64,000 bases of DNA, taken from assembly GCA_950097015.1 (NCBI GenBank), contig CATNEN010000039.1:10820001-10884000 (forward strand), given 5' to 3'. Made by a program: the position numbers and the translations under genes. Below are positions 52,372-64,000 of this stretch, one piece after another; the first letter of the stretch is position 1, and each line of letters starts with the position of its first letter. This DNA is from Macrostomum hystrix. Its lineage: Eukaryota > Platyhelminthes > Macrostomidae. The notes under the pieces were generated by a model. It ran no database searches. It was not told where the DNA came from and saw only the letters and a program-made list of their open reading frames with translations.

Positions 52372-55300
52372 TGCTTATACCACTTAAAATCTTCAATAGT
52401 TCGTTTTTTTATAAATTAGAGTTTGTTCTGGAATATTTAAAAATATTAAATTGGGAGGATTCAGTAAAATAGTGACCCAGCTAGCCTTTATAACTGTTGT
52501 GATAGCTTCTTTTATTATCTAATTATCTAGAACAAGTGCCGGCAAAATACAGCCCGCAGGCCAGATGCGGCCCTCAATGCTCCCAAATCTGGCACATTGC
52601 CCCTTCCAGCACCCACAGTGTCCTGTTTTATCTCTCCCCTGTCTCCTCTCTTATGTGTCTCATCTCCCCTGTCACCTCTCTCTGTCTCATCTTTTCACTT
52701 ATCTCATATTTCTACAGTAGCTGCCAAAACAATGTAAATTTGTTGGCTGTCTTGCAGTTTTACTTGTTTAATTGTTATTATAACAAACTTTCACAACACT
52801 TAGACACAACACACAACAATGCAGTTAGACAAAGTTTGACCAAGATTTTAACAAGTACCAAAGAACAAGTATTAACAAATTTATAAACAAGTTTTGTCAG
52901 TGAGACATTTACTTATACATGTAGGACCCAGAACAGGAGACTACCAAGGCTTCTGCATGGTAGATAGTATTGGACACCAAAATAATGGTTGTTGGTGCAG
53001 GTCAGCCAGCTATTGAGAAGAATTGAAAAAAATGAAAAATATAATAGTGGTGAACCCAAGTAACTTAAGAAAATAAACTTAAAGAGCAAACAAGACTCAA
53101 GAGTGAAAAAACGGTGACTTTGTCCATAGACATTCATTCAAGCCAAAAGCAACTGCATATATTGTTAGAATCTGACATGACAATCTGACTAGAATATGAC
53201 ATGTTTGCTGAGATTAGTACCAATTAAAAATTATATGATGCCTAATATAATGGGTACATCTATACTTCATTTTCTTCAACATTGTCATCTGGATTGTCGT
53301 CTTATAACTGTCCAGGATTTTAGAAAGTGGAAGAAGGTGGATGACAAAGTGACTTAGATTTATTAACACTCCATTATCTATACAGTTTGTAGCTTTTGTT
53401 TTTTTTCTAGTCTAAGCACTTTTGCATATTCCTTCTGTATTCTTCATATTATTCTTTGGTAGGCAGCATTAGCTTTGCCTTTAAGGGCAAACTGAAAAAA
53501 ATAATAACTTTTTACTTTTTGTTGACTGTAGACTTTGTAATGATGTCACGACTCACTTTCTTTACTTTTTGTCAATTTTTTACTTATAAGACTCAGCTTT
53601 TTGTAGGCCTATTAGACCTTTATTTATTTTTTAACTGATTTCATAGTTTTATTGTATAATTGAGTGGTATTTTATTTTCTTATACTGCAAACTTATGCAG
53701 AAAATGTAGTATTTAAATTATTGATTTTATATATTTCAATCTATGAGGAAGTGACTAATATTTAGGGTAGATGATGAAATGGTAAGATAATGAAATGTCC
53801 AGAAACTATCTAATGTGGCACTTCATTAAACTTAGTAATAATACAATTTATTTTAATTTGAAACTCTAAATTTTAAAGAGAAAAAATAACTAAATGTGTG
53901 AAAACTGGAAAATAGCAGTTGTTTGCTTTGAACCATATTTTCTTTAAAAATAAAACTGAATTCAAGCGCAAAAATTACTCAGCCAACAAGTCTAGACTAG
54001 CAAGTCTACAGATAGGATAGTTCATAGCTGCTAAAGTTTTCAAGTCCTAGGACCTTGGGACCTACTAAATAAAGAATATAGGCCTAGTAGGGCCTAGGAA
54101 GTTCTTTGGCCTAACCTAGCCCAAGTCTCCTGGAGACATTAGAAAAATATCTAGCTAACAATCCTAACATTGCAATTTGAAATTAAGTAGGGGTCTAATA
54201 GGACCTAGGCCCCCAGATACTATTTTTTGTGTTTTGTTGTTGAAACATAAATAAACTTGTCTAATTTTACCAAGGAACCAAGGCATATATAGCGAGTGTT
54301 AAGAATTCTATACTTAATAAGGTAAAAGCAAAGCCTAGCCTATTAATAATCCCTATTTATTGACCTAGAGTCCTAGACGCATAGACGCATAGTTTATTTC
54401 TTAGCTATAACTAGGCTTATTTGTCTTTAGTCTAGTCAATAGACAATACTCCCTATTGACTCTATAGCTAGCTAGCCTAGCCTAGGGTAGGCCTAACAAA
54501 CAGCCGCTTCGAAGAATATGTGAGGCGTGCATTTTGCTTCTTGTTTTAAGTTTATCAGTTAAATAAGTACTAGGGCGTCCACGCAGCTATATCACAATTT
54601 CATGATAAATTCAGATCGGCTAAATGGAAGACACATACTGGCTACTTACTAACTATTAGAAAAGAATTATTAAGTTTTTTCACCGAATGTTTTAAACTAG
54701 AATGCTTGCATACAAAAACAAACTTCTAGTATATACAGTCAAACTTCAGGAGTTTTATATATTGTGGCTTTGGCGTTGTGGGATAATATATGCTATAATT
54801 ACACATAATTATACATTATTCTCATATTATACAGGCCGTTGACCGAAACACGAAGTACTTTCATGCGTTCTGTTTTGCGTTACATGTTATTTATTGTGGC
54901 GGCCGCTCTCTCCAGCGCCCTGCGTGGCGCTAGGGCGGCCACCCCAACCTTAGGTATTGACTAGCACTTGGGCTGGGCCCGGGCAGTGTGCGTAGGGCTT
55001 AAGCTCATGTACTAGCATTCAACAATAGATATTTCATATTTTGTTTTATCCCGGCCGTCCCTTGTGTTTTTACTGCTCTTATTTTTAATACCTTTGCTTT
55101 CCCTTCCCAGCTCGATATTTGATTCCTACTAAACTTCGCTTTTTATGTTGCTTTTCGCTGTTCATTTAAATGTGTTGTTAAAAAAAATATATAAAAAAAA
55201 TCAGCACCCATAGATGGCGTGCGCGTTTTAATAATAATAATAATGTACACGCGCCGGCCTATAAATTACTATCGCTTGGAACGCGCTGCATGTAACAGCT

Positions 55301-56724
55301 GTTCTCCGTCAACTAAAAATAATTAAATTACGTGGCTGCGATCGCCACAATATGGTTTAAACTATAGTCATGAAAAAATATGGGATGGCAAAGTTTGCCA
55401 TCTGAAGTTTGCTAGCCCACGTTTACCAGCAAAGCTGTCTGCCTTATACACTAGCTATTTCATTTGTAACTCGTACATTTTTTTGAGGCATTCAGCTTTA
55501 ATTTTTATAAAAATAAACAGGTCCATGTGTGGAGAATTATTTAATAGGCATGTTACTAGTTCTAAATGCATTGATGTCACTCCCAATTAGCAATTGACGG
55601 CTCCCCAAGGCATTGCCGGCTCCCAAGAGATAGAAATGGGAGAACCGGGCCTCATCTCTCCGTACTAAACTCCACCTCTGATGACATTAGTAGCTTTGGG
55701 TGCGACGGAGTGAGAAGGTAGGACCTGCTAGGCAGGGCTGCCACCAGCCACCTACGGGACAGCACAACCAACTACCCCAGACAAAATGCAGGGGCTTCCG
55801 CTCTAAAAGAGAAAATGCTTTTGGCTCACCCCCATGGCCGAATTAGGGGCACATACGCGAGGTGTTCACAGGGAGTAGACGGTTCAGCAAGAGAGAGGAC
55901 TTATGCAATAGGGGGTTCTTGGAGATGCAGCTAAGAATGGTGGGCCCAGCCGAAGGTCGAGTTTGTGCAGTAGTGTGTCCAGATAGAGACTGCAGTCTAC
56001 ACGTACGTACTTATATTTAGGATTGGCATTTACTCCTACATGTAGTCACCATGCAGGCTTCCATATATAGTCTCGTCTGCAAAACCTAAGCCCTAAAAGT
56101 ACATTAGAGTACAGTATAGTATTATATTTGCATTGATTTAGAAACATACTGTATCAATTCATATTACATTCAATTTAAGTTCGCACGCACATATCGTCTG
56201 TCTATCGTCAATGGACTTTCGGTTCTGTGTTGCGGAATTATCCACTCTATAAGTACTCATGGCCTCATTCTTTGGCCCTGCAGCGGCACACTTATAGCTT
56301 ACTCCCTCTTCGCCATTCAAGGGGGCGCGACTACGTGGGGGGTGCCACTATAACAGGAAATTTTTGTCTTCCTGTTACCTTCTGCCACAGCAACAGAGAG
56401 ATAAACGCTCCACGGGCCAGAGGCCCGTTTCTGTGTGGACTCCGGAGTCACATGAAAAGCCGCAGCGAAGCTCTGCCTCTCGCTTCCAGTGTATTTAAAT
56501 TCAAGCAGCGCGCACAACAGAGGCAGAATGGGGAGAGAGGGAGAAACGCTGGGAGATTGCTAACACAGGGGCAGCTGTTTCTTTGTCCCACACGCACACG
56601 CTCCCCAGCGAACGCTCGCCGAACTTCTTCCTCACATTCCTGGGCCGTATCGATCCACGGACGCCTCGTCGTGTACGCGAATCATGTGAGCCATGCAAAT
56701 ACAATGTTCTGAAGCGTATTTGCA
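52372..56724. other. Long intergenic region, no gene recognised
   Basis: Mostly AT-rich. A hairpin AGCGCC-6 nt-GGCGCT at 54914-54931 lies in a small GC island, and a palindrome GATGGCAAAGTTTGCCATC lies near 55384. The region 55560-56200 is GC-richer and looks like old transposon debris. The ORF at 56227-56712 (161 codons) has no recognisable domain. Confidence 0.45.
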
Positions 56725-56880
56725 AGGCTTACAGCCACTACCACAGGGCGCCACTATTTACTACTATGTACCACGGGGCGCTATATACTATACTACCACG
56801 GGGCGCCGCTACCACAAGGCGCCACTACCACTGAACAGGGCGCCACTACCACGGGGCGCCACTACCACGGGTGCGCCACA
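56725..56880. repeat. Tandem repeat with palindromic GGCGCC core
   Basis: About eight copies of ACCACGGGGCGCCACT with varied spacers. Confidence 0.9.
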
Positions 56881-56958
56881 CTACGAGGGGCCGATTTAGG
56901 GGGTCATAGGTTTGTCAGCCGATTTAGGGGGTCATAGGTTTGTCAGCCGATTTAGGGG
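56881..56958. repeat. 28-bp tandem repeat, three copies
   Basis: Unit GCCGATTTAGGGGGTCATAG plus GTTTGTCA. The third copy is cut short by GGGGGCGGCCCCC. Confidence 0.92.
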
Positions 56959-57741
56959 GGGGCGGCCCCCATGCCCCGTGCACGGATACGCACATGGATT
57001 CGCCACCTGATAGGGCCATTATGCCCGATATCGTTCGATATCGTCCACGGTATTCTGTTCTGGGTTCTGCCATCGATTTTGTAGTTCTATATCTAGTCAT
57101 AGCCAAGGACTATTCGGCAGTGATTGCTGGCGAAGACATCAACTTAAGGAACGCCAACTAGAGCGAGCACGATTGACGACTGACGAATCAAAGTTTTTTT
57201 GTTGATCTCGTGTTGTTGGCTCTTCGATTTAACCAACTTGGCCAACCTGGGTTTATTATGTTATTTGCCTTGAAGGACATACAAAAAGTGACAGCAACGG
57301 TCAAAATGCGAGCTAGTTTATCGGACGTGAAGCAGTCTTAAAAATGTCTTAAAAATTAACTTACGCTCGTACATTTGATTCAACAAATCATTTTAGTTCT
57401 AACAAGTCGGTAATTAAGATGCAGTTTAAATGTTTTGTATTGAACAATTCTGTACAACAATTAAGAAACAGAAAGAATAAATAAACAAACAAGTAAATAA
57501 TTAGGTACTTTAAAGCAGACAAATTGAGTAATACGCTTGTATATCATGCATTCTACCCTCTGTTTTTGTTCTATGCCGACTGAAAACATAGATAAAAAAG
57601 TACCAAATAATAGCAACATAATATCATTTCTTTCTTAATAAAAAGCCTGTCCTATATGCCCTTGATCATTATCAAACCAGTTGCATTAATCAAAACATCT
57701 GTAGTAATATAGAAGTTACCTTTCTATAAGTTCTATAGAAA
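56959..57741. other. Intergenic, 3' of HHAT
   Basis: AT-rich, with inverted repeat GATATCG-TT-CGATATC near 57027. No gene seen. Confidence 0.45.
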
Positions 57742-57747
57742 TTTATT
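57742..57747 (-). terminator. Poly(A) signal AATAAA for HHAT
   Basis: TTTATT on the plus strand, 24 bp after the HHAT stop codon. Confidence 0.5.
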
Positions 57748-57770
57748 GAATTAGTATGATTTTGTTAATC

Positions 57771-60678
57771 TCATTTCACTCCTTGGCACACTTCGTGGAC
57801 ACTGCCGTGCGTAGTACTTCGTCGTAGTACTACGGGCGGCAATTTCACTTCGTAGTAGCGACCGATTTGGACTCCACAGTAGGTGCCAAACTGTACTGTC
57901 AGCATGTGCCACAGCCGGTCTGGAATGAGCGGGTATATGCGAGAATTCCTTTGGTAAAGCTCCATTTATCATCAGTCATCATCAGTAGCATCAACTCATG
58001 AGCTCAAGCATTCTCTATTAGGACCACGACGAATTGAAGAACGTAAAACTACGTTTCTTGGAAAAAAATAAGGAGGCTCATGGTTTCGCCGAAAAATAAA
58101 CTGAGGAGATAAAAAAATCCACTTTCAGGAAAAGCTTCGGATTTTCTTTTCAATAAAAAACTTAAATCACTACTTTAAGGTGAAAATAATCTTATTTTCA
58201 CCTCCGTTGAGTATGTTTCAGAGAAAACCAGCCTTCTAAACCTTTTCTAAGAAATGTACACTAGCAGCTTCTCGCTCTAAAACTCCCAGTGGTCCTTGGG
58301 ATTATCTTATCACAATGTCCACCGATTCCGATTGCTCTTACTGTTCCCGCCGATGGAACGAATCTGAAGAAACTCCTTGAAGATGATGAAGCTGGATGTG
58401 TCGATAAGAAGAAAGAAGATGGTGCCCATCGAGACCATCATGTTCCAGGCGATCGCATAGCCAATCAGGCGCTTCTCGTTTTGCGGGCTCAAGTACCTGG
58501 TCTGAAAATGCGGGTGAAAAAAATTGTACACGCATTAATGGCGCACCGACTCTCGCTCCAATGTCCATAAGCTGGAATCCGCGGCGTGGCCACAATCAGA
58601 GGGAGAAGAGAAGGCTTGGGGACTTGTCGTGAAATTTACGTCTAGGGTAAAAGCCCCCAAGGCACAGTTAGGGTGCATGCACACTGCCTGAGGATCACAG
58701 AACCAGGGCAGATGCATACCCCAGTGTGAGTGTGTGCCGGTGTGTACTAAGGGGTCAGCCGAATGGGAAGAGTTGTCAACTCACTGTCTCGTGGTCAACT
58801 GTCGCTAGGAGCCTTTTTCTAATGTACATTTCTGATCTGTTTCAGTCCGCTACAAGCCAAATTTAAACTGTCACGGGCTACTCACAACGGTACTGCGCAG
58901 CTGCTTGTAATAGACGGCCACAGCTAGTCTTTCGGCCAGTAGCTGCAGAAAATTCAGTGTAACCCAAACGCACACACTGTAGCTATTGCTGTGGAATATG
59001 CAGATGAATGCAAACACCATGCTCAGAGCAAGGATTTGACGCAGAAGGCCATGCCGACTGCCACCTAGCGGTGTGTACAAGTGCGTCTGCAAGAAAGCGA
59101 ACAAGCCTCGATCAAAGACCCGCCACATGATGCTGTAGCTGTACACCGCACTGATGCAGTCGGGCCAGTGATACAGCTGGATGCCGTCAAGCTGAGCTAG
59201 AGCCGCTGGCCAGCCATAGTACTGCACATAAAGCAGCATGAAGTTCTGACCGTGTAAATACATGGCAAAGGACAAGTGTTTGTAAACAATCGGAACTTTG
59301 GAATTTAAGGTAAGCAGGTAGGAACCAACAGGTAGGTTGTGATGAATCAACTCGAGCACAAAATACCACAGGACCATTCTACATGCTCGCCATCCAACCA
59401 GCCTGGCCGTCTTGGCGTCAATCTTCACCCGATTGCCGCGCAATTCTAACCCCTTGCAAAACGTCTCATACGTAAGAATGGGTCCGCACCAGGTGTAAGG
59501 CATGTAGAACACGTAGTAAAGCGTTTTTGGCATGTTTTTTATTAGATAATCGAAGAAGCTGGGCTTGACTGCCTGCTGCTTGACTTCAGTGTGCATGACG
59601 CTGCAAACGGAGATGAGACGGCACAACAGGTAGCCGTAGATAGCAGAGAACGTGAAAATTGACCCATAGTCTATTTTCAACTGTCTTAAAACATCCATTG
59701 TGGCTGCTGTATTGTTCAAGCTTAACATAAAAAAGATTGCAAATAACCACGAGAAGACGGACGAGAAGTAAGCCAAGCAGAGATTGACGACGACTACAAG
59801 GAGTAGAGCCAGAGCTAATTCCATAGACACCGCCAGCGATAGCATTGCAATGGTATAGGCAGAGCACGCTAAGTAGTGGCTCTGCAGGTTTGAGGATGCG
59901 ACGCAATTGATCTCATAATTTGGAGAGATTTCTCGAGAATCATTTGATCTTAAAACTACAGAAAAAACTCACAGTCAAAGGCAGAGCAGCCAAGGAAGCC
60001 TTGCTGACAACCAGATAGCCCATCGAAGCCAGGATCAGCTGTTTCCAATTGTTGGTGGCCTTTTCAAACAGAGGCTCGACGATACCATCCTGCGTCAGTA
60101 TTTTTGTCGGTTGGATTTTGTTAATAGTTTTATACTCGTATATATATCAAGAATTGATGAACAAAAAACACTAGAAGAAATGCATCAACATAGAGCTCGA
60201 ACAATGTCGAGCGCTTACCTTGTACGTTCGGAGCCATCCAGGCAACAGATAATTAGTCTTTAAGTCTAAAAACTCGAAATTAAAGATTGGGATAGATAGA
60301 AACTAATACTAGAAACAAAGCAAACAACAATAATAATACTAAGACAGCAGGAGGAAATGACATATAGTTATCTGTTTTGAAATAGAAAACTATTTTAACC
60401 ATCGCCATAATCTGATTTCCGACACCAACCAATGAGCAGCAAAAAGCAGCCTCACATTTAGACATATCGCTTCCATAGGTTACATAAAATCCGTAGCCAG
60501 CATAGGTGATGATTGACACCATGGCGACCAGGTAAAATGCGATCTCCCATTTGGGTAGCTGAGGATTGTCGCTGACAAAGCCGCGCACAGATGACTTGGA
60601 CGAAGCTTCCGTCTTCATCATCGGGCACTTCGAAGTGTAGAATTTCTTGTTCGCAATGTCTCCATAATCCTTCTCCAT
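57771..60678 (-). CDS. HHAT: Hedgehog acyltransferase-like MBOAT protein
   Basis: Six minus-strand exons join in phase to about 563 residues: 60456-60678, 60219-60265, 59973-60089, 58886-59881, 58342-58501 and 57771-57919. HHAT is a multi-pass ER membrane enzyme that palmitoylates the N-terminus of Hedgehog. The N-terminal PKWEIAFYLVAMVS, KQLILASMGYLVVS, YVFYMPYTWCGPILTYETF, MWRVFDRGLFAFLQTHLYTP and LGGSRHGLL match the family. The conserved Asp (FDRGL) and the catalytic His (CIFHSNSYS) are present, although the usual W-H-G around the His reads F-H-S. Exon 6 (RLWHMLTVQFGTYCGVQIGRYYE) is joined through the donor GTAAGA at 58336-58341 because phase fits and the human protein continues; reading through instead stops at 58310. 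The ATG at 60678 (MEKDYGDIANKK) is the first in frame. Intron 4 holds a SINE. Confidence 0.88.
58540..58805 (+). mobile_element. SINE family A in HHAT intron 4, antisense
   Basis: Diverged head GACTCTCGCTCCAATGTCCA plus AGCTGGAATCCGCGGCG. The body GACTTGTCGTGAAATTTACG, AAGGCACAGTTAGGGTG and the tail GTCAGCCGAATGGGAAGAG are clear. Confidence 0.8.
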
Positions 60679-60907
60679 CTTAGCCACCGTGATTTGATTT
60701 CGTCTTAAAACTGAAAGATTTTTTTTCTTTTTAAGAACTTTCAATTACACTTTTATACGATGAAACATTTAAGTAAATCAGAAGTGGCAATCGCACAGCT
60801 TTCGATGAACTTAAAACCATAGACAAAAGTAGCGGCTGCACAAACTTGTGCCTTCACGCCGCAGAAAACGAATTCACTAAAGCTTGGCTTGAACGAAAAA
60901 AAGTTAG
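60679..60907. other. HHAT 5' flank
   Basis: Presumed promoter region. Contains AAACCATAGACAAAAG, related to the inverted-repeat family next to it. Confidence 0.4.
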
Positions 60908-61215
60908 TTAAACCCATAGACTACTATATAAAATCCGATTGCTTCTTTAATTGACATTTTATGGGCTTGTTCTGGCCACGAATCATTAGTCTATGGTCTA
61001 AAGAGCCATCGGATCGAATCATCGGATCTTGCGGGTGTTTCAGGGATTAGCGGAATGGGCGACTCCCGCCTCCCCGCTGCGTCCGTCGGACCGCCCTGCA
61101 GATAAGTCATGGTCTAAAGAGACTCAGATATAAAATTCGACTGCTTATTTTATTGACAGTTATTGGGCTCATTCTTTGTCAGGAACGCCTAGTTTATGGT
61201 TTAAAGTGCTATAAT
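60908..61215. repeat. Two diverged copies of a 100-bp 'CCATAGACTA' inverted-repeat element
   Basis: Copy 1 (60908-61008) runs from TTAAACCCATAGACTA to TAGTCTATGGTCTAAAG, so its ends are inverted. Copy 2 (61108-61212) keeps the interior (TATAAAATTCGACTGCTT, TATTGACAGTTATTGGGCTC) and the right end TAGTTTATGGTTTAAAG. A GC-rich stretch (61020-61095) lies between and resembles a family A SINE tail. Confidence 0.6.
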
Positions 61216-61641
61216 TCCAGGACCATCAAATCATTTGATGGTCCCGAAATGAAAGCAGTTTGAACCATGGACTAAACAGAACTAAACAGTGCATTTAAAT
61301 GCAACAAAAATAACAGGAATTATATACTGTATAACGAAGCAACAAAAAGACAATTTTCTAGCCAAACTATAGACAATTGGTAGGATTATATAGGAAACAT
61401 ATTTAGTTTCTTTCAATAATAGGCAGTGCATTAAACGTTTCACATACTCACTTAAACTGAATTTCGATTTTAGCTCGATCAATGATGATAGACTTGACAC
61501 CGTGGTCAGTAATAAACTGTATTGTCGCTCAAGAGGAAAATAAGCAAAAAAGACAAAAATATGCAATTCGGATTTCAAATAAGATCACGGTAGTTTAATG
61601 TGCATTCCATGGTAAAACTACTTCTATGGTAAAACTACTCA

Positions 61642-62052
61642 CTACTTGAATATGATTTCAACTCTTGAATCAGCAATAACGATCGACTTCACCCGATGCC
61701 CAGTAGGATTGTCACTAGTCTCCTTAAAGCCGACAGGCTCGTGCGCAGCTCCGTTGCTTGTGCTGGCCTCTTGCACAGAGCTGCATTGCAGAGCGTCGGA
61801 CGCGATCCTTGCTACCTTGGCAGACGGGCCAATATACCGTTCAATCGCAGCAGAGCTGTGTCCAGTCACTTCACCAACCTCGGCTCTTGACAGTCCAGCG
61901 TCGCGCAGAGTTGTAGCACATGTCCTGCGCAGGGACTGGTTGCTGTATACACCGCCAGAAACCTCAGGTAGACCACCAGTAAGGCTGAGCACAACGGAAT
62001 CAAGAGTATGACGCCCGAGTGCTTGGTTCTGAAACCACTCGCCTCGAGACCA
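61642..62052 (-). pseudogene. C-terminal fragment of an eukaryotic tyrosine recombinase (Crypton/DIRS-like)
   Basis: An open stretch of about 136 codons on the minus strand starts after an in-frame TAA (62053-62055). It reads RGEWFQNQALGRHTLDSVV, then GVYSNQSLRRTCATTLRDAG, VGEVTGHSSAAIERYI and a tail of about 55 residues. This is the catalytic end of tyrosine recombinases: HxxR box, GH and the terminal tyrosine of RYI. The box usually reads NHSLR; here the His is Gln, so the active site is damaged. The N-terminal part with the first catalytic Arg is absent upstream. It is probably a remnant of a mobile element rather than a working gene; a domesticated fragment is possible but there is no start codon. 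Confidence 0.7.
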
Positions 62053-62114
62053 TTAAATGCAGCCTCGGACTTTCTAACCACAGAATGTGAATAAACGCCG
62101 TTTATTATATACAT

Positions 62115-64000
62115 AAACCCATCCTAATGCACAGCAGCTAGTCAAAAGCTATCTAGTGACTAACTCGAATTTACAGTCAATTTCTAATGAAGTATACGGA
62201 TAGATTTTCTCAGAAAAAACCAGTAGGCTAAGCAACAGGTTAATTTTATGTATGATAAGTTGCTATTGTGCTACATGATAAATAAATGAAAATAAATAGA
62301 AGATCGATTATTTATAAATAAAGCTTTCTCAAATTCCGTGAAGCAACGTGTTTTGCAAGATTATAAAAATCTGCTTCCAATAAAAAGTTATCAATATTTT
62401 TATGTGAAAAACGTGAAAAGTGAGTATCTCGCTAGCGCATTTTGTTTCCGTGTGTAGCAGACCTCTCAGCTCTCTCTCTATTTTTTGGATTTGGGATTGG
62501 TGAGCTGAGTATTTGGGGGGATGGTAGCGTAAGTTATTAGTGTGAGAATAGGTATTTTCCACGCTGTTCGGGTTATACCTAAGGTAGCGCTAATGCCCGA
62601 GCGGCAAGACACTAGCTACTAACAATGGGAGAAGAATCGACTGCTGCTGGCACGAGGCCTTAGGTCACTGATCTGGGGCACACAGTCCGTGGGGCGTATC
62701 AGGATGGATCGAAGTTGCCTGGTGAACGTCCTTCGCACTCTCACTTACTTTCTTCTATGGGGTCCGGAATTAGTACAGTTTCATTAGGGGGATAAAGGCG
62801 GAGTTTTGGGACTTTAGGGGGGTATTTAGGGAACTTTAGGTGGACTTCAGATAGACTTCAGATGGATTTTTAGATGGGATTTTACGACTTTATTTTTGGG
62901 GTTTCAAAGGGATCATATAATAGGGTGGATTCGGGTAAAGAAGGCCGACGAGATATCTTTGGGAGAGGATTGGGAAGGCAAATGTATCTAATTGTTTTCT
63001 CCTATTAGGAAAAAAACTCAGGAACTCGGTTTATTTTAATATCGAAACTTGGAAAGAGGTAGGAAGTGGAATCGCTTATATTTCGTAGATCAAAACGTTG
63101 AGAACGTATAGAACGTAAAGCAGGTCCAACAGTGGTAACAGGGTTAACCAGTGTTAACGGGTAAAAATCGCATTATATTCTTCTCTGTATATATATACCA
63201 AAATTGGGGTGGGTGCATGTCCCGCTTGAGTGCGCATTCAACGAACAACGAGCGCTGCGTGAGGTTACGACAAATAGCTAGCGCGTGAGAAAAAGTGGCG
63301 GGAATTCAAAATGAAAAAGTGTCCTAATTGTTCACTGCCTCACGTGGAAATCTGCATTTAATAATTTTTCCAAGAAACGAAGTGTCCCGTCCTTCTTCCA
63401 GTGGTCCTCGATAATATTATGGACATCTATATATAGCATCTATATGCAGCTATATCGGTCTCATATTCTATATGCTGTATAAAAACCTAAGTTATTGAAG
63501 TCCATGATTAATATGAAAGAATGCGAACTCGTGACCTTGACTATTAGCTTAAATTCTATCTTTATATTTGCTGCATTGATGAAGTTTCCATGGAAAATAT
63601 TTTACATTTATTAATCAGCGATCATTTCCATAAAGTATATATGATCGAACTTTGAGGGTTTAAATCGTTTTAGAAATTTCTGGTTCGTTAACTATTTAGA
63701 TAGCCTCTATATTACAAATCCTAAACGAGATCGGACCGAACAGAAAGCCGGTGACACATATACCAACCATTGTTAGTTTATACCGCCCCAACCACTGTTG
63801 TTGGGTCTTTGTCGCCTTAGTGCTCTACCTGCAAATTATATTAGATGCGTCATAGAGGAGGCTCTTATCTGTAATGTAACTTATCAGCTAGATTGAATGA
63901 TAGAACAATACGCTGCTGCAGACAATGGATTCGCAATCATGAATATTGGACTGACACTATCCCAAAATTACTCGTATTCTCACTGCTTCCTATCGCAAGT
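62115..64000. other. Right-hand end, no gene recognised
   Basis: GC-mixed sequence with G-runs at 62780-62850 and short internal repeats (ACTTCAGATAGACTTCAGAT; GTTAACCAGTGTTAACGG). It could be untranslated parts of a retroelement, but no protein motif or terminal repeat could be shown. Confidence 0.4.

Noticed and set aside
56227-56712. 161-codon ORF in a GC-richer segment
   Set aside because: No recognisable domain, no splice context and biased low-complexity composition; both strands have similar open frames.
58310-58341. HHAT ending at the TGA at 58310
   Set aside because: A GTAAGA donor at 58336-58341 joins in phase to a plausible final exon at 57771-57919, which better matches family length; kept only as an alternative.

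Overview
The window is nuclear DNA of an invertebrate animal. Every multi-exon gene has GT-AG introns, and the encoded proteins are metazoan (Distal-less homeobox, Hedgehog acyltransferase, RFWD3, VPS18). The minisatellite-rich introns, small gene spacing and tRNA-derived SINEs would fit a spiralian such as a free-living flatworm, but nothing here proves the phylum.

Eleven genes were assembled by hand by joining open frames across splice sites with matching phase and checking them against remembered family sequence. On the plus strand: the 3' part of an SLC6-type Na+-coupled transporter (120-3079), an intronless RAD6/UBE2A ubiquitin-conjugating enzyme (8815-9282), a secreted or membrane-anchored C-type-lectin-like protein (10396-12342), lipoyltransferase LIPT1 (14803-17441), the REXO4 3'-5' exonuclease (18366-19857) and a Distal-less/Dlx homeobox gene (26366-31025). 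On the minus strand: an N-myristoylation-type EF-hand protein (20925-22870), VPS18 (33208-39114), exosome subunit EXOSC7 (40088-41203, start exon unresolved), the E3 ligase RFWD3 (43001-46558), amidophosphoribosyltransferase PPAT (48417-52371) and Hedgehog acyltransferase HHAT (57771-60678). A decayed tyrosine-recombinase fragment lies at 61642-62052. The genes do not form one pathway; they are mostly unrelated housekeeping genes plus two developmental genes.

The most striking property is the noncoding DNA. More than thirty tandem arrays with units of about 10-60 bp fill many of the introns and several intergenic gaps. Nearly every array has its own private unit. In VPS18 all five introns are arrays of five different units; LIPT1, RFWD3, PPAT, Dlx and the lectin gene show the same pattern. 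Most long open frames in the window are artefacts of such arrays.

Mobile DNA includes a 476-bp inverted-repeat element with a perfect 8-bp target duplication (6647-7122), six copies of one tRNA-derived SINE family (one with its internal B-box region amplified into a 33-bp minisatellite), two other tRNA-like SINEs and a short 'CCATAGACTA' inverted-repeat family. The regions 3080-8460, 52372-56700 and 62115-64000 hold no gene I can recognise.
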